15,294 nucleotides of DNA from Cladosporium sp. IMV 00045 (taxonomy: Eukaryota; Ascomycota; Dothideomycetes; Cladosporiales; Cladosporiaceae): contig MSJI02000683.1 of the NCBI GenBank assembly GCA_001931905.2, forward strand, positions 1-15,294, written 5' to 3'. Each line of letters opens with the position of its first letter. The first letter of the stretch is position 1. The notes under the pieces are model-generated. The model searched no databases and was not told the DNA's origin. It saw nothing but the letters and a program-made list of their open reading frames with translations. Shown piece by piece: positions 8,635-15,294 of this stretch. Both the position numbers and the translations under genes were made by a program.

Positions 8635-9410
8635 GACCCATTGAGCGGTTGGTATCTGCTCCTGGTGGAGGATCAATTGTCACTGTGTTGGATCCGGAAG
8701 AGCTTCCTTTCAATGTGGTCTATAGATAAAAGCAGGTGGACGTCAGGCCAGCGTACTCACCGCAGAAAGGTGATCCTTAACTACCCAGAGGAAAAGCCCA
8801 GAGTCCGGCTATTCGTCAGCTTTGAACCGGATCCAGCTGTTGTGTATAAGGTAGAAGACTACTTTGGCTCTTTCATTAATCCCTCATGTGTCATTTGTTG
8901 TCCGTACGCTAATCTAGTACAGAAATTGGGCCGCTTCAGGCTATGCACACAGAAATTTAACGAGCAGCTCAAATTCTACACTTCGAACCTTAATATTCTG
9001 CCTACGTAGTTTGTCTACATCGACCAGGATACTAAGCGTGTGCCGGTTACGGCGTTCATGCACCTTGATCTAGGCGACCAGCATTCTTTCTTCCTTAATG
9101 CCAACCCTAAGGCAGCACACGTCCATCACAGCCCATACGAGGTCTACGACTTTCCTGCCTAAAGGCTAGGACGTAAGGGACTAGTAGAAAATTACTATCG
9201 GCCTTCCTGCGGTATTAGCTGCTATATGCTTACGTCGCAGATCATTAACTCCTAGTGGGATATTTCTCATAATATAGTCGTATATTACGCCGATAGTAAT
9301 TTAGGGAATAGTAATACTCCCATCGGATATATTCCCGGTTCAGCTAGACTCCTTAGCTATTTAAGGCCGAATATACCTTAGGTATTCCTAGAGTAGTGCT
9401 ATAAAGGGTT
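8613..9410 (+). pseudogene. Degenerate protein-coding remnant, unrecognised
   Basis: A frame open from 8635 to the TAG at 9007 has a coding look (for example KVILNYPEEKPRVRLFVSFE and KVEDYFGSF) and continues in the same frame past 9007 with plausible protein (FVYIDQDTKRVPVTAFMHL) until a TAA at 9160, then with further TAG stops near 9253, 9379 and 9394. All interruptions are TAG or TAA, as expected from C-to-T change in CAG/CAA or G-to-A in TGG. Upstream, a different frame (8613-8731) also looks coding (SAPGGGSIVTVLDPEELPF), offset by one base near 8730, so an indel or intron lies there. No usable ATG start is evident. RIP-like depletion is weak before 9160 and stronger after. I do not recognise the family, so no function is offered. 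Confidence 0.5.
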
Positions 9411-10282
9411 ATCTTATCCATGCTTATCGTACCACCGTATACCTTCTTAGCCCTAACTAAGATCGATCCAAAAGTGTTTAATCCACCGTTAGTAGGGTGG
9501 ATTCAGACGCCTATACAAATAAGGTTTCGCGGGGGCCAAACGCAGGTACGGTGGATTTAGGGTAGGGTGGATTCAGAAAATATTGCTAGATACAGCCATA
9601 TATGGAAGCGTTAGATAGCCACGACGAATTATAAAATCATTGATATTACAAATAATTTTATAGGAGCAATATTAGTAAAGTTATATGCGATGGAAGCGTA
9701 AATATATGGAAAGTCAATTGCAAAAAAGTCGATAGGGATTAGAAGCCGCTAAGTGGCATCCACGAAGAAAACGAGGCAGAGCAACAGATAACATCGTATA
9801 TAGATACAGAAATAAATACCGCGACAGATTAGCAAAAATACTAAATAGCTATAGAGCGTATAGATTTTTTTTTCGAGTATGTATCTAGTTAGGAAATTAT
9901 GGTGTGCAAGCAGTATAGATGTGCAGTATGGCCGTCCGAAGCGGCAGCGCATTTAACTAATAAATAGCATAACAAAACACAAAAATTCGCTAATAATATT
10001 AGGGAGGAAGTAGAGTAATGGCAGGGCGTAATATAGTACCCAAGCGGATTCGACGTGCCGCCATTCGTTACGGAGCCGGTCTAGGGGTTACTATTATTTA
10101 ACGATGGATTGTAGTGTCGATTGGATTAATACATATATATCACGCGCGAAACGAAGGCATTAAAGAAGCATTAGCGTATCGAACACGGATAGAGTGTATA
10201 GTAAGGTCGCGGGGGATCAGGTCCAGCTAAGTAGGAAGCGGCGTAGAGACGTTTCGAGGAGGCTAGCAAGCGGGTCAAGTGC
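9411..10282. other. AT-rich gene-free stretch with repeat relics, left flank of the complete transposon
   Basis: Short open frames only, broken in all directions. It contains a small cluster of GGTGGATT repeats (9480-9577) and, further right, AT-rich DNA with moderate loss of CpA/TpG. Around 9750-9870 a Lys/Arg-rich frame is briefly open but too short to name. It looks like decayed mobile or duplicated DNA; nothing specific is recognised. Confidence 0.4.
9480..9577. repeat. Cluster of GGTGGATT direct and inverted repeats
   Basis: GTAGGGTGGATTCAGA occurs at 9492-9507 and again at 9562-9577. AATCCACC (9480-9487) pairs with GGTGGATT (9496-9503), and a third related unit, ACGGTGGATTTAG, lies at 9548-9560. 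Such arrangements often mark transposon ends or a small non-autonomous element, but no matching second end was found in the window. Confidence 0.5.
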
Positions 10283-10327
10283 TAACGTTACGGTAGGGGA
10301 AGCGGGACAGTACTAGAAGCGGGATAG
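10283..10327 (+). repeat. 5' terminal inverted repeat of the transposon
   Basis: Begins TAACGTTACGGTAGGGGAAG and contains two 12-base units, GAAGCGGGACAG and GAAGCGGGATAG, separated by TACTA. It is followed by GTCCCGC, which makes a near-palindrome with the second unit. The doubled unit is a natural candidate for transposase binding. The outer TAACGTTA is itself palindromic, so the exact cut position has some ambiguity. Confidence 0.92.
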
Positions 10328-10391
10328 TCCCGCGCGCTTATCTCGCGTTATTATTCGATTTTTACGTGTCCTTTGTTCTTATTCCTTTCTT

Positions 10392-12065
10392 ATGCCTACC
10401 TATACCGAAGATACGCTTACTACGGCCCTAACGGCCTACCGAAATAGCGAATATACCTCGATTCGAAAGTGCGCTTACGCGTTTAATATCCCTCCTTCTT
10501 CTCTCGCTTCGCGGCTCTCTAACCGAACTTCTCGCTCTAAATCGCACGAATCGCAAAAGATACTCTCGATAGCCGAAGAAGAGGCTCTCCTAAAGTCTAT
10601 TACTCGATTATCGAAGTCGGGAGTCCCTATTACTCTCGCGTTAACGAGAGAACTCGCCGAAGAAATCCGTAACTCCCGCTTCCGCCTAAGCTCGACTCCG
10701 ACTTCCTACCCTCCTATTAGTAAACGGTGGATCGATAGGTTCCGAAAACGATACCCGATACTAAAGACTATCTACTCTCGAGCCCTAGACGCGAGCCGCT
10801 TCGAAGGAGTAAACTATCCGATCGTAAACGCCTACTTTACTACGCTATCTAAGCTTTACCTCGAGAATTCCTACGATTCCGACGCAGTTTTTAACGTCGA
10901 CGAGACCGGCTTCGCTCTTAGTACTACTCTACCTTCGAAAGTACTTATTAATAAAGAGGAAGCTATAGGATTTAAGAAGATTAGCGGAAAGCAAGAGTAG
11001 ATAACGGCGATAGAGTGCGTCGGAGCGTTAGGAGTCTCTCTACCTCCGCTTATTATCTTCCGCGCGAAGGATACGAATACCGGGTGGATACCGACGAATA
11101 CACCCGAAAAGTGGCGGTTTAGTACCTCCTCTAGCGGGTGGACTTCTGATTCTCACGCTTACGAGTGGTTAACTACGTTATTCGAACCCGAAACGGCCCG
11201 AAACGACGGAAAAAGAAGGCTATTACTACTCGACGGATACGGATCGCATCTTACAGCTAGATTTATCGCGTTTTGCCTCGATAAGAGGATCGACCTAGTC
11301 GTATTACCGCCGCATACTTCGCATATATTACAACCTCTCGACGTCGGGCTATTCGGCCCTCTAAAGCGGGCTTTATCGACCGAGATCGACCGGCTTTTCC
11401 GGTTAGATACTCGACGAATACCGCGTATCGAGTAGACGTCGGCTTATATAATAGCTAGGGCTAGAGCCTTTACGACTAGGAACGTCGAATCGGCTTTCCG
11501 CGCGTCCGGTATCTACCTTCTAAGCCCGATTACTATCCTCTCTTCTTTATAAATGCCCTCTCCTACCTCTCTTACGACTCCGCTACCTATTACGACTCCG
11601 AACGATCTAGATCGCTCCCTACTAGATAGTTCGCCGCCGGAGGGTACGGAGTTATAGGAGGCGACGTCGCTAGTTAACTCGATCGTTCGTGCTTCTACTC
11701 TCGAGACTCCCGTAAAGCGGTATATCGAGCGATCGGGAGCCGCTTTCGAAAGAACGCATTCCGAAGTTACTATCTTACGGAAGGAGCTATCCGAGGCTCG
11801 AGAGCTATTACAGGTACGTAAAGAACGTACGAAAGGGAAACGCGTAGTAATAAAAGGGAGGTTCGTCTTTAATATAAAGGAAATCCTCGAAGTAGTCGAG
11901 AAAGCGGAAGTAGAAGCCTCGAAGGGAAAGCCGAAGAAGAAGCAAAAGGCGAAAGCTATAACCCCCGAAATCGAGGACGAGGAAGACGAAGCTATCGGGA
12001 GTAATATATCCGAAAGTGAGAGCGATTATATTATCGTAGCTAGTAGGAGACCGATTTTGAAGTAG
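10392..12065 (+). pseudogene. Fot1/pogo transposase, 557-codon frame with four premature stops
   Basis: One continuous frame from ATG 10392 to TAG 12063, with no frameshift, interrupted by TAG at 10998, TAG at 11433, TAA at 11550 and TAG at 11655. The length matches Fot1-like transposases (about 540 residues). In order: psq-type helix-turn-helix (about 5-45), Tc5/CENP-B-type DNA-binding segment (about 55-135), then a DDE_1 catalytic domain with Asp170 in FNVDETGF, Asp281 in LLLLDGYGSH and Asp317 in HILQPLDVG; 35 residues separate the last two, so DD35D. A Lys/Glu-rich C-terminal tail follows. The motifs are intact, so the stops look recent. Every stop could come from CAG or CAA by C-to-T change, or from TGG. 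Synonymous CpA and TpG are almost absent. Confidence 0.93.
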
Positions 12066-12078
12066 ATAGGTTAGAATT

Positions 12079-12123
12079 CTATCCCGCTTCTAGTACTATC
12101 CCGCTTCCCCTATAGTAACGTTA
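12079..12123 (-). repeat. 3' terminal inverted repeat of the transposon
   Basis: On the minus strand it starts TAACGTTACTATAGGGGAAG and contains two GAAGCGGGATAG units. It differs from the 5' repeat at three positions, all with A or T here where the 5' end has G or C. It ends where the flanking RIPed DNA begins (ctaaatt). Confidence 0.92.
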
Positions 12124-12724
12124 CTAAATTATTATCTCTATACTACTTTATACTTCTATACTACGTGCCCTCTCTACTAAGCCTAAACCAGACTTTTTAG
12201 TTACCTATCTTTATATACGGTAATAGTAGTTACTTACGTTAAGGACGTAACATTAAGCTCTAAGTGATAGGCGAAGCTAACTATAGCCGACTTACTATTA
12301 TAGAGAGCTTCTCCATTCTAGGTGTAGATAGCTATATATATACGTTTTAGGCATATAGATACGCGTTATAGTAACGAGCCTTAATTAAAGCCCTTATATA
12401 TCTATGTCTTTCTATATAGGGCGATCTATAGAGATAAGCTTATATTTGTAGCGTTATTAGGAAAGGGCATCTCATCCAAAACTGCGTACCTACGTAAGCT
12501 AGATTGAAAGTAACAAGGCGAGAGGGTATCTAAATAAGTGTTAGGATCCTCTATAAAAACCTCGAAGTACTATATTTACTATCACGCTTTTTTTTTAAAT
12601 ATATACTATAATAGAGAAAGCCTAGGGATCTAAGCTATCGCTCTAGGAGCTTTCTAAAAATGTGCGATACGCCCGCCTTCTCGTGATTATAAGACTAGGA
12701 TGTACTATATAGTTCTGCTATATA
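12124..12724. other. RIPed AT-rich gap between transposon and PL4 pseudogene
   Basis: About 600 bases with strong loss of CpA/TpG and many TATA runs. It lies downstream of the PL4 pseudogene end and may hold its former 3' flank. No protein of more than a few dozen codons and no RNA gene is recognisable. A short patch near 12470-12540 is less mutated. Confidence 0.5.
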
Positions 12725-14813
12725 TTACTCTAGCTTAAGCCTTATCGTATCATACTAGATATATACCGACCTCGGTAGTAATACGCTCTCATAATTCGTG
12801 CTATTAAAAGGTAAGCTTAATACGAACTCATTCTCGCCGACCTTAAGCCGATTCGCATCAAAAACGAACTTATACGCGAGGTTATAATAGCTAACCGCTA
12901 AGCGGATAGCGTAGGAACTGCTTTAGTTATAGCTATTATTCTTTCTTTTAGTTGTCTTATACGTAGATCTTAATGCGATAGGGATTAATAGTGGTAGACT
13001 TATAGGATGATCTATAGCTCTAATACGTGTCCGTTAATAGCTATATTATATAGTAGGTTAGAATAAGGCTCCGAGGCGTTAAAGTTATTAGTATTACCTA
13101 TAGCGGTTTTAGTACCGGCGAGTTAAACCGTGAATATAGCTCTCTTCTTACGCTATAGATCGCTTTTCTTCGTATCGAAAGCTATAGTCCAATTATTTAC
13201 GTCTCCGCTACTATAATACGGCTCTATTCGTATAGAGTTAGCGTAGCTACCGAAGACGCTCTAGTATACGTAGTTAAGATTAGTTACGATATCGTCTCTC
13301 CCGACTTTAAAATTCACGCTATCGGGGAAGTTAGTAGGGTAGTCGTACGCAGCCTAATAGATACGGTATTCTTTAGGACGAAGCGGGTGGTCGGGATCTC
13401 TTACGTATCTATAGCGGTACTCGCCGCTACTTCTATCCGGCGTGCCGATACGCTAGAGCTTAGTACTAGGGTTAGAGTTACTTTCTATTCTGTTTTAGTT
13501 AAAGCAGTCCTACTAGCTTTAATAACGATGTTATCCTTAGTATATTAACCGAAGATGCTATTAGTAAGGACGGTTAAGCGATATGTTCTAGCTTTAACGC
13601 GAGTTAACTCGACTAAGCCAGTACTTATATCGATGTCTGCCTAATATTAGTAGGCGCTCGTATCGAGGACATTATCCTGAAAGTCTACTTAGTTCTAAGC
13701 TAATATAGCGATAGGCTTTTCTGCGCCGCGAGGAAGCTTAATCCTTCCTCTCTAGGAGCCTCTACTAGTAGTAGGCACGTAATTCGGCATATATTTAGCG
13801 ATCGAGTCGTAGAATTCTATATTCCATTCCGGGTCGGCGTACTAAAGTATATCCTCGCGGGACTCCTAAAGAGTAGTTCCTATAGGACCTTTATTAAAAT
13901 AATGATACTACGGCCTAAAAGTCCTATCGAAGCTATAGGTGATATTAGGCGTGCTATTACCATAATAGTTACTAATAATGTAGTTATATAGAATACCGTC
14001 TACGACTATATCGGAATTCTTTAGACCTCTAAAATAGGTATTAATAGTATTTATAACTACCTAGGTACTATATATCGATCTATCTAGACTATAGGAGCTA
14101 TCTATAAATAGTCCGTGAACTTTATAATCTCTCTAGATGTCGGTAAACGTGTACTTCGTAAAGTAATTAGAGTATTAGGTAACGTACGGATTACTACGTA
14201 TCGGTAAGTACCATATTGCGTCTTAGACGGTTACCTTACTACTTCTACTACCGGCGGCCGGATTAGGGCGTAGTAGAGGAGCAAAGGTATTCTCGTTACT
14301 CGAAAGATCTATCTATAGCGGCGTGTTCGGCCTAAATAACGTCCTAAATTCTTATAGGTTCCGTAGGAAAGGCGTAGTAGAATTATGGTAAGCTAGTCGA
14401 CTAAACGTATATAGACTAGTCTCGCTATCGCGAAGAAACCAATATTGCTCTAAGGTCTAGCTAGTTAGCGGGTAAGTCTCGCTTAAGACAATACTAGCCT
14501 AAGAAGTATTACTTAGATCTCTACCTTTTAAAAGCTTATAGCTAGGAGCGATACGCCTAGGCGTATAAGCGCTATTACCGGTAGTTATGTAGTAGTAGTC
14601 TAGGTATAGGCCGATACTAGTGTTTCTAGATCTAGTGCCTAAAAGGTCCTAACCATCGAGTCTTAGCTAGTCGATTACGCCTAATGATTTCTAAACGGAA
14701 GCGAATAAGCGGTCGTTAGATAATGAAAGCCTTACTATATCCTCGGTAGTATTAAGTGTAGCAAACGCCGTCGTGGCGCATAGCGTTAGAGAAAAAGCTA
14801 GCTATATCTTCGT
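12725..14813 (-). pseudogene. RIP-destroyed rhamnogalacturonan lyase gene (polysaccharide lyase family 4)
   Basis: The minus strand carries a recognisable secreted PL4 protein of about 690 codons with at least 20 in-frame TAG/TAA codons and no intact start. In order: signal-peptide-like LAFSLTLCATTAFA near 14800-14760, then TLNTTEDIVRLSLSNDRL; lyase-domain pieces such as FTKYTFTD, KNSDIVVDG and YADPEWN; a fibronectin-like segment; LxRIGTPD (about 13436-13456); and a carbohydrate-binding-like C-terminal part with VNFKVGRDD, LAGTKTAIGNT and ENEFVLSLPFNSTNYESVLLP, ending at a TAA at 12725. Stops replace residues the family has as Trp or Gln (IY*AAYDYP, TV*LAG). One base seems missing near 13475, and the frame changes again between about 12940 and 13010 (indel or lost intron). 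The family enzyme cleaves the rhamnogalacturonan I backbone of pectin; this copy cannot make it. Confidence 0.87.
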
Positions 14814-14951
14814 AGTAGGGTTTTAGTAAGTTACGTGAGAGAAGAGCGAGTTTAAAACCTTAAGGAAATATAGACGACTCTTGTCTTTTTACTCTTATTA
14901 TTGCTATTAAAGGCATCTCTATTTCTAACTGTCCCTTAGCCGGTATATCCT
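14814..14951. other. Right edge of the RIPed block
   Basis: Base composition changes here. To the left CA and TG are nearly missing; from about 14930 rightward they are present at ordinary frequency. This stretch would contain the former promoter of the PL4 gene. No gene is seen. Confidence 0.5.
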
Positions 14952-15020
14952 GGTTACACCAGCTATATAACCCGGTTACACCAGCGAGCCTTTAGGGTTA
15001 GGGTTTTCGCTGGTGTAACC
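14952..15020. repeat. Triple 12-mer forming a hairpin with TTAGGG units in the loop
   Basis: GGTTACACCAGC occurs at 14952-14963 and 14974-14985 and as its reverse complement at 15009-15020. The second and third copies extend to a 14-base perfect stem (14974-14987 with 15007-15020) around a 19-base loop holding two tandem TTAGGG units (14992-15003). It sits just outside the RIPed block. It may be the end of a small inverted-repeat element or a rearrangement scar. Confidence 0.65.
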
Positions 15021-15294
15021 TTGGCTCCCACTGACAGGGATTAGGAAATTCGCAAGTTTATGGGAAATATGCAGGCATCCAAGATTAAAATCTAATAACA
15101 ATATTCCGCCGTTCAGATTCGGGGTGGATTGGTAAGTATGGAGTCGGAAAGCTTGGCTGCCACATACGCTCTCAACGATCTGCTGCATTCCACTAGTAAA
15201 CTTTGCAACCTGACTTTCTACCAAAAACACATCCCATGCACACCTGTGCGGATGATTCACGACTCTAGCATATGTTATAGCGAAGATATCAAGC
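15021..15294. other. Unmutated DNA at the right edge, no clear gene
   Basis: Ordinary composition. A 94-codon frame is open on the minus strand (15260 to 14976) but reads straight through the hairpin and TTAGGG units, has no recognisable motif and no neighbour supporting it, so I do not call it a gene. Confidence 0.5.

Larger units (their letters stand above)
10283..12123 (+). mobile_element. Complete Fot1/pogo-type DNA transposon, right copy
   Basis: Bounded by TA at 10283-10284 and 12122-12123, giving an element of about 1,837 bp, close to the roughly 1.9 kb of Fot1-like elements. Terminal inverted repeats (45 bases including the TA) agree at 42 positions. One DDE transposase frame occupies most of the interior. 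The first 417 bases match the left copy at 99% in the opposite orientation. TA target duplication, TIR length and a DD35D transposase place it in the Fot1/pogo branch of Tc1/mariner. This copy is probably not autonomous because its transposase carries four stops, but both ends look intact, so it could be moved in trans. Confidence 0.95.

Noticed and set aside
9749..9952. 67-codon minus-strand frame rich in Tyr, Leu and Ile
   Set aside because: Lies in AT-rich decayed DNA; its hydrophobic look follows from base composition and no start signal or homologous motif is visible.
418..10282. Idea that the two transposon copies plus the cluster form one composite transposon
   Set aside because: The outer end of the left copy is outside the window and no duplicated outer target site can be seen, so this is kept only as a question about bracketing, not as a feature.
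12124..14930. A second transposon or retroelement in the RIPed block
   Set aside because: I looked for integrase, reverse transcriptase or transposase motifs on both strands. The minus strand instead gives PL4 rhamnogalacturonan lyase motifs, and no LTR or further TIR pair was found.
14976..15260. 94-codon minus-strand frame at the right edge
   Set aside because: Reads through the hairpin stem and TTAGGG units and shows no family features.
1..15294. tRNA, rRNA, CRISPR array or bacterial-type operon signals
   Set aside because: None seen; the introns, promoter style and gene families are those of a filamentous fungus.

Overview
The window reads as nuclear DNA of a filamentous ascomycete (Pezizomycotina; the gene set would fit an Aspergillus/Penicillium-type Eurotiomycete, but genus is inference). 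Supporting signs: short 52-57 nt spliceosomal introns with GTAAGY donors, a Zn2Cys6 regulator, a Fot1/pogo-type transposon, and a block in which CpA/TpG are almost absent and TpA is abundant while CpG is kept, which is the signature of repeat-induced point mutation (RIP).

Layout. 1-417: 5' end of a Fot1/pogo transposon on the minus strand, cut by the window edge. 716-8162: a compact, unmutated cluster of four genes: an aldehyde dehydrogenase resembling salicylaldehyde/vanillin dehydrogenases (minus), a Zn2Cys6 regulator whose zinc cluster lies in two small upstream exons (minus), an alpha/beta hydrolase of the 3-oxoadipate enol-lactonase type (plus) and a salicylate-hydroxylase-like FAD monooxygenase with one intron (plus). 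8163-10282: intergenic DNA, a decaying unidentified reading frame (about 8613-9410) and small repeats. 10283-12123: a full-length second copy of the Fot1/pogo element, plus strand, with 45-bp terminal inverted repeats, TA duplications and a transposase frame of 557 codons interrupted by four TAR stops. 12124-14900: heavily RIPed DNA containing the wreck of a secreted rhamnogalacturonan lyase (PL4) gene on the minus strand. 14952-15020: a hairpin built from a 12-mer present three times, with two telomere-type TTAGGG units in its loop. 15021-15294: unmutated DNA with no clear gene.

How the genes could work together (inference). Aldehyde dehydrogenase, flavin ring hydroxylase, lactone/ester hydrolase and a pathway regulator form a plausible module for catabolism or detoxification of an aromatic aldehyde/acid such as salicylaldehyde to salicylate to catechol. 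No ring-cleavage dioxygenase is present, so the module is either partial or feeds a pathway encoded elsewhere. The shared promoter between regulator and hydrolase carries CGGAG/CTCCG pairs and a repeated 10-mer that are good candidates for the regulator's own binding sites.

The most interesting points are: (1) the transposase gene, whose remaining CpA/TpG sit almost only in codons with no CpA/TpG-free synonym, as if the element had evolved under RIP while still selected for function; (2) the RIP-destroyed PL4 gene in the same block, where Trp and Gln codons have become stops; (3) the cluster being bracketed by two 99% identical, oppositely oriented transposon copies.
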